From: an uncultured Clostridia bacterium
GTDB taxonomy: Bacteria > Bacillota > Clostridia > Oscillospirales > Acutalibacteraceae
Assembly (NCBI GenBank): GCA_946566955.1
Contig: CAMNXD010000006.1
Span: forward strand, 1 to 58,812
Reading direction: 5' to 3'
DNA length: 58,812 nt
Made by a program: the position numbers and the translations under genes
Shown here: piece after piece, positions 24,763 to 33,361 of the stretch
How the letters are laid out: every line of letters starts with the position of its first letter
Position numbering within the stretch: position 1 is the first letter of the stretch
The notes under the pieces: model-generated
Told to the model about the DNA's origin: nothing
The model's input: only the letters and a program-made list of their open reading frames with translations
The model's database searches: none

Positions 24763-25813
24763 AATAAAAATATCCGTTTTTGGCGAGAGCCATGGAACAG
24801 CAATCGGCGTCGTAATCGACAGCCTTCCTCCAGGAGAAAAAATAAATTTAAGTGAAGTAAAACTTCAAATGAATAGACGCCGACCAATTGATGAAAATTT
24901 AAGCACTTCAAGAGCCGAAGAAGACAATCCCGAAATAATTTCTGGAATCTTAAATGAAACTACTACGGGCACTCCTCTTTGCGCAATTATTCAAAACAAA
25001 GACGCAAATTCTCAAGACTATAGCTCCAAAGAATTTATGTTAAGACCTGGTCATGCGGATTTTACTAGTTACATTCGGTATAAAGGATTTAATGACTTTC
25101 GCGGCGGAGGTCATCTTTCCGGTAGACTTACAGCCCCTTTGGTTTTCGCTGGGGCAATATGTAAACAAATTTTAAAAAGAAAAGGCATTGAAATAGGATC
25201 TCATATAAGCTCTATTGAAAATATATCGGACAAGCTCTTTGACCCTATTTATTTAAAATCCAGCCTTTTAAAAACTCTGTCGTCAAGTAGATTTCCAGTA
25301 ATTAGCTCGAAAGTACGTAAAAAAATGGAAGAAAAAATTCTGGAAATTAAAACTCAAGGCGATAGTATTGGTGGAATAGTTGAATGCGCAATAATTGGAG
25401 TTCCTGCTGGAATTGGGAATCCTATTTTTAGTAGTGTGGAAAGCAAAATATCATCCCTCGTATTTGGAATTCCAGGCATAAAAGGGATAGAATTTGGAAG
25501 TGGTTTTAGATCATCTAAAATGAAAGGAAGTGAAAACAACGACGAATTTATTTTTAAAAACGGAAAAGTTCAAACTTTAACTAATAATCACGGGGGAATT
25601 TTAGGCGGTATAAGTTCAGGAATGCCAATCATCTTTAAAGCTGCTTTTAAACCCACTCCATCTATTGCGAAAACTCAAAAAACAGTAAATTTAAAGAGCG
25701 GCTTACCTTGCAAGCTCAATATAAAAGGCAGACATGACCCTTGTATTGCAGTCAGAGCTGCTCCGGCAGTAGAAGCAGCTGCTTCTATTTCTATTTTAGA
25801 TTTTTTAATTTAG
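24740..25813 (+). CDS. aroC: chorismate synthase
   Basis: AroC removes phosphate from EPSP to give chorismate, with reduced FMN. I place the start at GTG 24740, 6 bases after GGGAGGT, giving 357 residues beginning VSSIWGNKIKISVFGESHG; the GESHG motif and RPG-H (MLRPGHADF) motif are diagnostic. DFRGGGHLSGR and the C-terminal GRHDPCIAVRA complete the signature set. The start lies within the last codons of aroA. Confidence 0.95.
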   Translation: MSSIWGNKIKISVFGESHGTAIGVVIDSLPPGEKINLSEVKLQMNRRRPIDENLSTSRAEEDNPEIISGILNETTTGTPLCAIIQNKDANSQDYSSKEFMLRPGHADFTSYIRYKGFNDFRGGGHLSGRLTAPLVFAGAICKQILKRKGIEIGSHISSIENISDKLFDPIYLKSSLLKTLSSSRFPVISSKVRKKMEEKILEIKTQGDSIGGIVECAIIGVPAGIGNPIFSSVESKISSLVFGIPGIKGIEFGSGFRSSKMKGSENNDEFIFKNGKVQTLTNNHGGILGGISSGMPIIFKAAFKPTPSIAKTQKTVNLKSGLPCKLNIKGRHDPCIAVRAAPAVEAAASISILDFLI

Positions 25814-25850
25814 CTTCAGCTAAAAATAATACTTCACGGAGACACAATTT

Positions 25851-26633
25851 ATGATTAAAAAAATTACTCGCTCCTCGTTTGAAACTTTTAAAAAAATTGA
25901 TGAACAATTTGATTCATTAAAAAAAGGATTTCAAATAATTGCAGGACCATGTTCAGTAGAAAACGAAAGAATAATGGATGAAACTGCTCAAGAGCTTTCG
26001 AAACTTGGAATAAAAATTTTAAGGGGCGGAGCATACAAGCCTCGCACCTCTCCCTACGATTTTCAAGGACTTAAAAAAGAAGGTCTAAAGATTTTAAGCC
26101 AGACTGGTAAAAAATATAATATGATAACTGTCAGCGAGATTGTGGATACAAGGCATTTGGAAACCATGGCTGATTACGTGGATATCCTTCAAGTGGGTTC
26201 ACGCAATATGCAAAATTTCGAGCTTCTAAAAGAAATTGGGAGATCTAAACTGCCTGTTATAATTAAAAGAGGAATGTGCTCTACCATTGAAGAATTTAAA
26301 TTAGCTGCAGAATACGTAGCTTGCGAGGGAAATAGAAATATTATAATGTGCGAAAGAGGAATAAGAACTTTTGAAACTGCAACTCGAAATACTCTTGATA
26401 TATCATGTGCGGCTATTTTAAAAAAAGAAACTCAGCTACCAGTTATTGTAGACTTAAGTCATTCTTTGGGTAGAAAGGATATTATAATAGAAATTGCTAA
26501 AGCCGTTTTAGCTCTTGGAACAGATGGAATTATGGTTGAAGTGCACAGTCAGCCTCAAAAAGCATTATCTGATAGCATTCAGCAGCTAAACTTAAAAGAA
26601 TTTAGAAATTTACTAGAAGCAATAAAAACATAA
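25851..26633 (+). CDS. aroF: 3-deoxy-7-phosphoheptulonate synthase (DAHP synthase, type I beta)
   Basis: This enzyme condenses PEP and erythrose-4-phosphate, the first step of the shikimate pathway. The 260-residue protein has AGPCSVEN, LRGGAYKPRTSPYDFQG, QVGSRNMQNFELL, CERGIRTFE and VDLSHSLGRKD, all hallmarks of the short KDO8P synthase-like class. No ferredoxin-like or ACT regulatory domain is fused at the N-terminus; a separate chorismate mutase follows and may supply feedback control, as described for this class in Bacillus. Confidence 0.95.
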   Translation: MIKKITRSSFETFKKIDEQFDSLKKGFQIIAGPCSVENERIMDETAQELSKLGIKILRGGAYKPRTSPYDFQGLKKEGLKILSQTGKKYNMITVSEIVDTRHLETMADYVDILQVGSRNMQNFELLKEIGRSKLPVIIKRGMCSTIEEFKLAAEYVACEGNRNIIMCERGIRTFETATRNTLDISCAAILKKETQLPVIVDLSHSLGRKDIIIEIAKAVLALGTDGIMVEVHSQPQKALSDSIQQLNLKEFRNLLEAIKT

Positions 26634-26693
26634 AATTACTTACTATAATAATATAAGACAAATACTCAATTCCTCGAAAGAAGGTCCAAGAAC

Positions 26694-26990
26694 ATGAAAA
26701 ATCATTTAGATGAGCTTAAAAGCTTAAGAAATCAAATAGATAACCTAGATGCTGAAGTACTTAAGCTTTTGATAAAACGCTTTGAAATTATAAAGAAAAT
26801 CGGAAATTATAAAAAAAAGCATAACTTACCTGTGCTGCAAAAATCTAGAACTGAGTCAATTATAAATAAAGTAAAATTGGAGACTCAAAAATGCGGTTAT
26901 CCATCTGAGTTTTTTGAAAAAATATATAAGTCTATTATTAAGTCCTCTTGCAACGTTCAAAATGAAATATTAAAGGAGTCCGAAGAATGA
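26694..26990 (+). CDS. chorismate mutase, AroQ type
   Basis: This 98-residue all-helical protein converts chorismate to prephenate. The AroQ pattern is clear: LRNQIDNLDAEVLKLLIKR with the substrate-binding Arg, then KKHNLPVLQKSRTE, the usual R-E-x region. The start is close to AAGAAGG and its stop overlaps the aroE start by 4 bases. Standing beside the short DAHP synthase, it may form a regulatory complex with that enzyme. Confidence 0.88.
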   Translation: MKNHLDELKSLRNQIDNLDAEVLKLLIKRFEIIKKIGNYKKKHNLPVLQKSRTESIINKVKLETQKCGYPSEFFEKIYKSIIKSSCNVQNEILKESEE

Positions 26991-28225
26991 CGTACGGATT
27001 AGTCGGTAAAAACTTATCTCATAGCTATTCTAAGATTATCCACGAAAAGCTAGGTACGTATGATTATAATTTATATAGTATATCTTTTGAGGAACTCGAA
27101 AAAACACTTAAACTTAAAAACTTCAAAGGGCTAAATGTAACTATGCCGTATAAAAAAATGGTCCTTCCCTATTGCGATCAGCTTTCGGATACTGCAAAGA
27201 AAATTGGAAGCGTAAATACGCTTATCGTGGACAATCAAAACACCCTAACAGGGTACAATACAGATTATTTTGGACTTATGTACACTATAAATCGCAGTGG
27301 AATATCACTTAAAAACAAAAAGATTATTATTTTAGGAAGTGGTGGGACTTCATCCACAGCTCAAGTACTCTCAAAAGATTTAGATGCTAAAGAAATTTTA
27401 GTAGTTTCTTCAAGGGGAACCCTAAACTATGAAACTATTTATGACCACTCAAATGCAGACATTATCATTAATACAACGCCTGTGGGAATGTATCCTAAAA
27501 ACGATGAAAGACTTATTAAAGTACATAAATTCAAAAATTTAAGTGGGGTAATTGACGTTGTTTATAATCCCCTTTACACTAACTTACTTTTAGATGCAAA
27601 AAAGCAACGTATCCCGATTGCTGGAGGACTCCCTATGCTAGTTGCTCAAGCTACAGCTTCATCAGAGCTATTTAAAAAAACTAAGTTAAATGATATTTTA
27701 ATTGAAAAAGTTTTAAAAGAGCTTTATCTAAAGCTTTGCAACCTAGTGTTGATTGGCATGCCAGGGAGCGGCAAAACAGAAATCGCAAAGCTTATTTCAC
27801 AAAAAATCCAAAAAACTTTTATCGACACCGACGATAAAATTGAAAAGAAGTGCCGGATTAAAATACCTGAAATATTTGAAAAATATGGCGAAAAAGAATT
27901 TAGAAGCTTAGAATCCAGTACTTTGAGGAATTTCGGAAAATCAAATAGTCTTTGTATATCAACAGGAGGAGGAGCGGTTCTGGAAGAGAGTAACTATTTT
28001 TCACTTAAGCAAAACGGACGAATTTATTGGATAAAAAGAAGTCTTAACTTACTAGAAAAAAAAGATAGACCCCTCTCGAAAAATTTAAAAGCTCTGGAAA
28101 AGCTTTATAAAATTAGGTTGCCTTTATATCAATCATTTAGCAACAAAATTGTAAGTAATAATGGTTCTTTAGAAAATACCCTTAATGAAATACTTGAAGA
28201 CTTTTATAGCTCTACATATGAATAA
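26987..28225 (+). CDS. aroE-aroK: bifunctional shikimate dehydrogenase / shikimate kinase fusion
   Basis: The 412-residue protein joins two pathway steps. Residues 1-250 are AroE: GLVGKNLSHSYSKIIH (substrate SxS), GLNVTMPYKK with the catalytic Lys, NTDYFG, the NADP loop ILGSGGTSSTAQ, and AGGLPMLVAQA. From about residue 250 AroK begins, with P-loop IGMPGSGKT (257-265), shikimate-binding DTDDKIEK, FRSLES and ISTGGGAV, and the lid KKDRPLS. AroE catalyses the NADPH reduction of dehydroshikimate and AroK phosphorylates shikimate, so the fusion hands over substrate directly. It ends the aro operon; aroB and aroD are not in this window. Confidence 0.95.
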   Translation: MTYGLVGKNLSHSYSKIIHEKLGTYDYNLYSISFEELEKTLKLKNFKGLNVTMPYKKMVLPYCDQLSDTAKKIGSVNTLIVDNQNTLTGYNTDYFGLMYTINRSGISLKNKKIIILGSGGTSSTAQVLSKDLDAKEILVVSSRGTLNYETIYDHSNADIIINTTPVGMYPKNDERLIKVHKFKNLSGVIDVVYNPLYTNLLLDAKKQRIPIAGGLPMLVAQATASSELFKKTKLNDILIEKVLKELYLKLCNLVLIGMPGSGKTEIAKLISQKIQKTFIDTDDKIEKKCRIKIPEIFEKYGEKEFRSLESSTLRNFGKSNSLCISTGGGAVLEESNYFSLKQNGRIYWIKRSLNLLEKKDRPLSKNLKALEKLYKIRLPLYQSFSNKIVSNNGSLENTLNEILEDFYSSTYE

Positions 28226-28233
28226 ATATAATT

Positions 28234-29689
28234 TTAATAGCTAAAGGACTCAAGTCTTCTATAAAAGTCATTTAACTCTATAAAAAATTGATTGCTTTCA
28301 AGCTTTGAGTCATCCGGAAGCTTTACATCGCTTGGTAATCTTTTGCTTTTTGTGTAGTCAATTTTTGTTTCCATTCGATGTGGATTTTCCAGTACTAAAT
28401 ATTTATACCCTTCATAGCTCAAAACATTGGAAACAAGATAAACATAATTACTTGTTACAAAGATTTTTTCTTCGTAAACTTAGTGTTTTCATAACATTTT
28501 TGGTAGTCAATAATTTCTAGCACAAATTTAATAGTATCTGAAATCGAGAAATCTTTAACAATTTTTAAATTATTTTTACTTGTCCACTTTTTATATGCTT
28601 CTTGATTTAATATTCTGTCATCCTGACAGCGCTTTATAAATAAAGCAGTATCATATTTTGCAGAATATGCATGGTTTAAAACGTGTGCTGTGCTCTACAA
28701 AGCATCTGTTTTTGGGGTGGAATTTAATTTTTTAAAGGCTGCGATAACGTAATTTTTTGATTCTAGCTTTTGCTTAATTTTGTTATAAATCTCTAAAACC
28801 TCTTTAGAATATCCTTTACTTTGAAATGATTTTAAATTCTTTAAGGGCTTGGCATTCTTCTTCATTCATTATGTTTTTAATTTTATTAGATGAAGAAGGA
28901 GAGGTAAAGAATTTACCTTTAGCTTGTTCCCCTGTTAACGAAATAAGCACATGCCAAGGAGCCGTACCATTATCAAAAATATCTCGCAAAGAGATACTCT
29001 CAATTTTCTTAGCCTCTCTATTTACTGCACTTAAATACATGTCTAGAAGTTTTTTCCTCATCGTCAAATTTTGTACCCTCATCTTCTTCCATCCGAGCTA
29101 TTACCATTTTAGTTAGATTATGCTCCGCATCATTTATTATTAAATTTGCCGTTTCTAACTTCTTATATTCTTTAAAAAATTTAGCATAGGCAATTTCAAC
29201 AATTACAGGACAAAGAGCCCTGTGCGAAGTTTTCCAATTCACTGCCTTAGCTTTAGAAACAGTAAAAGTTTTTTAGAATTAGAAATTGGATATGAATAAC
29301 TTAATGATTCACCTTTTACTTTCATTTTAACTAGATCCATACTGGGTTCATACAAGGTAACTTCTACTTCATTTTCATTTTTGACTTTTATTAAATCCTT
29401 CATAATAAATTCAGGACGACTTTTAGCTAAATTTATCAAGCCAGCCAAAAGGGCGCGATCCCCTATCCCGCCATCGTTTAAACATATACTCTCAATTATA
29501 AGCGCTACATTGACCAATATCAGAAGCTCTAGGAGCTATTTTTCCGTCTTTTTCATTGTAAAGCGAAGCTTCTAAGCTTTGAGAATCTCATAGCTTTGAT
29601 TTTTCAGATCTTATTTGGTGGAAGTATTCATCTTCTTCTATCATTTTTTCTGCCATCTTTTGAATTCGTGAAGAGTATTGATTAAACAT
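28234..29689 (-). pseudogene. calpain-family (peptidase C2-like) cysteine protease, heavily broken
   Basis: The gene began at ATG 29689 behind GAGGAGG. Joined frames give PRASDIGQ, then GGIGDRALLAGLINLAKS (calpain GxLGDCWLLAAL), PVIVEIAYAKFF (usual W-x-xLLEKAYAK), APWHVLISLTGEQAKG, a His region STAHVLNHAYSA near 28665-28690, YLVLENPHRMET (calpain L-x-NPWG, catalytic Asn) and FFIELNDFYRRLES at 28245-28270. The nucleophile Cys codon is CGC (Arg) at 29455-29457, one transition from TGC. Several stops and frameshifts occur near 29600, 29520, 29265 and 29070, and between 28500 and 28815. Calpains are mostly eukaryotic; bacterial copies are scattered. No signal peptide is visible. Confidence 0.65.
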
Positions 29690-29752
29690 AATTCTTAATC
29701 CTCCTCTATTTTTAGTAATTTATCAGTTTTAAATATCTTTCAGTATATTTAT

Positions 29753-29781
29753 AGTTTAAAGTGTATAAATTAATTTGTCAA
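29753..29781 (-). promoter_or_regulatory. sigma-A promoter of the calpain-like pseudogene
   Basis: On the minus strand, TTGACA (29781-29776), a 17-base spacer and TAAACT (29758-29753) lie about 60 bases upstream of the ATG. The promoter is near consensus although the gene is dead. Confidence 0.65.
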
Positions 29782-29926
29782 CAATTTGATTTTTAATAAA
29801 TTTAATATAATTAACAAAATGTTTAAACTTTTCGCTCCTTTACATAAATATAGGAGCAAAAATTAGCAAACAATAATAATCTAAACTCGATTTCCTACTA
29901 AAAGCAAGCTTAGATTACATAAAATT

Positions 29927-30013
29927 TGGTGCGGATAACAGGAGTTGAACCTGCAAGAACTTGCGTTCACATGGACCTGAACCATGCGCGTCTGCCAATT
30001 CCGCCATATCCGC
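29927..30013 (-). tRNA. tRNA-Leu (anticodon CAG)
   Basis: The minus strand folds as a class II tRNA: acceptor GCGGATA with TATCCGC, anticodon arm CATGG-TTCAGGT-CCATG with anticodon CAG, long variable arm, T arm with GGTTCAACTCC, discriminator A and encoded CCA. It decodes CUG. Confidence 0.95.
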
Positions 30014-30104
30014 AGATTTCATTTCAAATTAGTTTATCATATTAAAATTAGGGTTGTCAACTCTTTTAAACAAAGTTTTTGGTTTATTAAAGGAATAAAC
30101 CAAT

Positions 30105-30758
30105 TTAATCATAAGTAAATTTTATACCTTTTGTCTTTAAGCTTTCTATAGACGCCAAAACTTCATCTCTTGAATAGCATAGTTTGCATTGAGGATAACA
30201 TCTTTTATTCCATAAATGTGAGTTTTGGATTTTATCATCACTCACTAAAAAATGTTTTTCGTAAAATTGAGTGCTTTTTACACTAGGCAAAGTATTTATT
30301 GAACTATTAAACTTTTTATAATTTTTAACCGCTTCTGGATTTCGTGTTATATCAAAGGTTGTGTCTAGATGATAAGGCAATTGGTTTATGTAAACTATAT
30401 TCCACATATGAATTATTTTCCCTTTTTCCGCACTATTTACGTATCCCCATACGATTTTATTCTTTACACCTATTGTATCTAGGAATTTTTTCCAAGTTAT
30501 TGCGATGCCTATACAAAATGCTTTTTTATTCAAAAGTACTCCACGTACTGAAAAATAATCTCTTTCTTTGCCGCTAAATAAATTAATAAATGGTAATTTT
30601 ACGTTTAAAAATTTAATTAGTCTTACATTGGGGTACTCTACACTAGAAAGTAAAAGATTATGTAAATACACAATCTTTTCGAGATTAGCAAATTCCTTAA
30701 GATAAAAAGCCAAATTGCTTATAACATTTTTGTGATCTTTAAACATTAAGCTCTCCAT
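30105..30758 (-). CDS. transglutaminase-like superfamily protein
   Basis: The 217-residue protein has the core of the transglutaminase/papain-like fold with a complete triad: Cys82 in LNKKAFCIGIAITWKKFL, His117 in IIHMWNIVYI and Asp132 in YHLDTTFD. In bacteria such domains act as peptidases, amidases or crosslinkers, most often on wall or protein substrates. No signal peptide is visible, so it would work in the cytoplasm or be delivered by another route. The start could be ATG 30758 (AAAGGGAC upstream) or the ATG 12 bases later (GGAG upstream). It is a single gene between two tRNAs. Confidence 0.65.
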   Translation of the reverse strand: MESLMFKDHKNVISNLAFYLKEFANLEKIVYLHNLLLSSVEYPNVRLIKFLNVKLPFINLFSGKERDYFSVRGVLLNKKAFCIGIAITWKKFLDTIGVKNKIVWGYVNSAEKGKIIHMWNIVYINQLPYHLDTTFDITRNPEAVKNYKKFNSSINTLPSVKSTQFYEKHFLVSDDKIQNSHLWNKRCYPQCKLCYSRDEVLASIESLKTKGIKFTYD

Positions 30759-30822
30759 GCAAGTCCCTTTTATAAATTTTTCGTTCTCAATAGATTATAA
30801 AGATTATTTTTTAAATTTCAAG

Positions 30823-30851
30823 TTGACAAAATAGCCCATATATTGTAAACT
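30823..30851 (+). promoter_or_regulatory. promoter of tRNA-Ala(CGC)
   Basis: TTGACA (30823-30828), exactly 17 bases, then TAAACT (30846-30851), 23 bases before the tRNA 5' end. Confidence 0.8.
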
Positions 30852-30874
30852 AATGTGCACATGAAAAAATGCAT

Positions 30875-30950
30875 GGGCTTATAGCTCATCTGGTAGAGCG
30901 CCGCGTTCGCAATGCGGAGGTAAGGGGTTCGAGTCCCCTTAAGTCCACCA
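30875..30950 (+). tRNA. tRNA-Ala (anticodon CGC)
   Basis: A 76-base cloverleaf: acceptor GGGCTTA with TAAGTCC, D arm GCTC...GAGC, anticodon arm CCGCG-TTCGCAA-TGCGG with anticodon CGC, T arm GGGGTTCGAGTCCCC, discriminator A and encoded CCA. It decodes GCG. Confidence 0.95.
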
Positions 30951-30979
30951 AATTATGCAAGTTTTTACCGAATTTATTT

Positions 30980-31930
30980 CTATATTAAATACTTTTCAAT
31001 TCGTTGTTTAAGATCCGAAATACGAAGTGGGGCCGTGAATCCTTCTATAAAACTTTTTATATTATTTATTTTCGTCTTGTCAGATGAATGTATTTTTAAA
31101 TAGCATACTATGTTTATTAACGATAAAAGCCTTAAGTCTTGTGTAAGAACAGCAAAACCTAGTGGTTCGATTAAACACGGTAAGTGAGAGGTTTTTTCTT
31201 TTTCTAAAATTTTCTCGAGACATTTAAATTTAGGTGATTTCTTCACTTCTTTACTTTCTAATGCACTATTAGAAGCTTGATATATTTTTTGCAAAAGATT
31301 TGTAAATTTCACATCATGGTTATCAGAAAAATTAAAAATCCGGATAAAGTTCCTCATTGTGTCCTCTATTTTTCCATCACTAATTTTAGTTTTATACGTC
31401 CCCTGAGCTAAGCTTTGGGCATATTTTAATTGAATATATAATCCAAGGATTAAATTAATATGGAGATTTTGATCGATATTTTTAAAATTGTTTAAGTAAA
31501 AAAATTCTTTATGTAATTTTAGTTCACTAAAATATTCTAAGAGAGATCTTTGCTGATAATTTTCTAATGTTCCTACAATTTTTGGCAGATGTTGGCTAAG
31601 GAGTGGCATTAGATCCTCAAAACCCACTCTAACTGATATAGTTGGATCTTCTTCTGTTTCACTTTCCTCCATAGCCTGCATTTCTTTACTTTTACTCCTT
31701 GTTATCCTTCTATACTTTGATAGATCATTTACATCGGGTTTCTTTTTATTCGTAAGTTTTTCGTGAGATTCTTTCTTTTCCTCTAATGCCTGTTTTAAAC
31801 GCCTAGTTAAACGCCTAGTTGAAATTGGATCGCTTCCTCCATCAGTATATGCAATAGGAAGAGCTGTGCTTAAAAGATAAATAAAAGTCATTGTACTGCA
31901 ACATAATTTTAATAAATTATTCTTTTTCAT
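30980..31930 (-). CDS. exported helical protein of unknown function
   Basis: This 316-residue protein has a signal peptide (MKKNNLLKLCCSTMTFIYLL...). A strongly charged, probably disordered segment follows (RRLTRRLKQALEEKKES and a Glu-rich run to about residue 95), and then a mostly helical domain of about 210 residues (LENYQQRSLLEYFSELKLHK, INLILGLYIQLKYAQSL). I recognise no family. It has its own consensus promoter and no partner gene. The exported, host-facing type of layout resembles other orphan secreted proteins in this window. Confidence 0.6.
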   Translation of the reverse strand: MKKNNLLKLCCSTMTFIYLLSTALPIAYTDGGSDPISTRRLTRRLKQALEEKKESHEKLTNKKKPDVNDLSKYRRITRSKSKEMQAMEESETEEDPTISVRVGFEDLMPLLSQHLPKIVGTLENYQQRSLLEYFSELKLHKEFFYLNNFKNIDQNLHINLILGLYIQLKYAQSLAQGTYKTKISDGKIEDTMRNFIRIFNFSDNHDVKFTNLLQKIYQASNSALESKEVKKSPKFKCLEKILEKEKTSHLPCLIEPLGFAVLTQDLRLLSLINIVCYLKIHSSDKTKINNIKSFIEGFTAPLRISDLKQRIEKYLI

Positions 31931-31968
31931 TACTCTTTCTTCTTTGGAGTTTGATATAATTATAATTA

Positions 31969-31997
31969 ATTATATACAGTGATTTAAAAATTGTCAA
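31969..31997 (-). promoter_or_regulatory. sigma-A promoter of the exported helical protein
   Basis: On the minus strand, TTGACA (31997-31992), 17 bases, TATAAT (31974-31969), about 40 bases before the start codon: a perfect consensus. Confidence 0.75.
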
Positions 31998-32184
31998 CAG
32001 GAATGTTAATACTATTATTAATAATTCTAGATTTGCAATCTTTATTAATATCCTATTTAAATAATAAAATTGTTAAAGGAGCGTCTATAAACTAAACTTA
32101 GTATACTAGCATAGTTTACTTACAGAAATTTAAGTGTTATAATTTAAAGAATAATTTTTGCCAAATATTTACAGATTTAAACTT

Positions 32185-32577
32185 CTAAACATCCGAAATT
32201 GTACTAAGGACGATCTCTTTTGCGGCATTTAAAAATACTGAATTACTTACTTTCGCATCTTCGGGTAAATTTAAGCGCTCTTTTAATTCTTTCTCTTTTT
32301 GGATAACTGCTTTTTTAATAGCCTTTCTTATCGCCGCTTCTACACACTCATATGACGTACGATTATTAGCTGCCACTTTTATATATACTTCATTGAGAAA
32401 TAATGTACTCTTCGAATTTATCATATAAATTATTGCTTCGACGATATATTTATAACCTAGTAAGTTGGTAGGAATCCCCATATCTCTTATTAAATTTTTT
32501 ATAGCAAAATATTGCGTTGACTCTTGAATTTTAATTTCATTACGATATATAATAGTTTCAGATTTTTCTTTGTCCAT
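32185..32577 (-). CDS. stand-alone Spo0A C-terminal DNA-binding domain protein
   Basis: The 130-residue protein aligns over residues 25-130 with the sigma-A-interacting, DNA-binding effector domain of the sporulation regulator Spo0A: IRDMGIPTNLLGYKYIVEAI, then VYIKVAANNRTSYECVEAAIRKAIKKAV (helix-turn-helix with the recognition helix), and the C-terminal NSVFLNAAKEIVL. The phosphoacceptor receiver domain that normally controls Spo0A is absent; only about 25 unrelated residues precede. It may bind 0A-box-like DNA constitutively. No sporulation genes are visible nearby, so it may be a domesticated remnant or a transcription factor with a new role. Confidence 0.75.
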   Translation of the reverse strand: MDKEKSETIIYRNEIKIQESTQYFAIKNLIRDMGIPTNLLGYKYIVEAIIYMINSKSTLFLNEVYIKVAANNRTSYECVEAAIRKAIKKAVIQKEKELKERLNLPEDAKVSNSVFLNAAKEIVLSTISDV

Positions 32578-32771
32578 TTTGATTCTCCAATTTGTTAATT
32601 TTTAGTTTTTGGTGATTTATAGTCACATAAATGGAATTATATATACTCTCATGTGAAAATTCAACACCATATTTCGACATTAATGCAATTTTGTATTAAT
32701 GTACATTTATAAATTAAAAATAATCATAAGTTTGAAAGGTTTAACTAAAACCTTGCACAAATTAAAAATGG

Positions 32772-32797
32772 CACTCATCAACATATGTTGATGAGTG
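32772..32797 (-). terminator. bidirectional terminator palindrome
   Basis: CACTCATCAACATATGTTGATGAGTG is a perfect 26-base palindrome with T runs on both sides (ATTTTTAA on the minus strand, TTTTTC on the plus strand). It lies just beyond the stop of the membrane protein at 32825. Confidence 0.75.
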
Positions 32798-32824
32798 TTT
32801 TTCGGAGATAAATTTGAAAAATTA

Positions 32825-33253
32825 TTATTGCCTATATAATAAGCATTTTAAAAAAGATACTATTGACGAAATTAAAAATATTAAGAAAAAGGTTGCTAAA
32901 GCCACTATAATTGTAACCACAATAGACGATATTTCTAGCGAAATAGAAACAAGTGCAAGTGTGGTAAGTATCGTACCCAGTATTCCTATGAGCAGGCATT
33001 TAAGTTTTTTAATCAGGCACTTTTCAACACTGCAACATGAATCACTGCAACCAGTAAAAGCGGCTAGAATCAACACAAAAGCCAGTGATGCAATACCTAT
33101 ACTAAATGCAACCCATATTCCACTTAAAATGAGTGGTGTGAGTCCAAGAGCGAATAGTACTCCTACAATTACGCCAAGTATTATTCCCAAAATAGTTCCT
33201 GCTGTGCCACATCCGCATGAACAATTACAACCCAAATTATTAGATGTCTTCAT
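32825..33253 (-). CDS. Cys-rich small membrane protein
   Basis: The 142-residue protein starts MKTSNNLGCNCSCGCG, a Cys/Gly-rich N-terminus that could bind metal. Two pairs of hydrophobic segments follow (AGTILGIILGVIVGVLFAL; ILSGIWVAFSIGIASLAFV; LLIGILGTILTTLALVS; IVVTIIVALATFFLIFLI), with a central Cys cluster (GCSDSCCSVEKCLIKK) between them. ATG 33253 is preferred because GGAGGAG lies 9 bases upstream; a TTG 9 bases earlier abuts that site. The function is unknown. Symmetry between the halves suggests an internal duplication. Confidence 0.6.
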   Translation of the reverse strand: MKTSNNLGCNCSCGCGTAGTILGIILGVIVGVLFALGLTPLILSGIWVAFSIGIASLAFVLILAAFTGCSDSCCSVEKCLIKKLKCLLIGILGTILTTLALVSISLEISSIVVTIIVALATFFLIFLISSIVSFLKCLLYRQ

Positions 33254-33361
33254 TTTTATCAACTCCTCCTTTTTATACTATGCATTTATTTTCTCATTGG
33301 TTAATAAAGCTTTATTGCACTTAAAAAGGTGATATAATACCATTGAATTGAGGTGTAAAAT

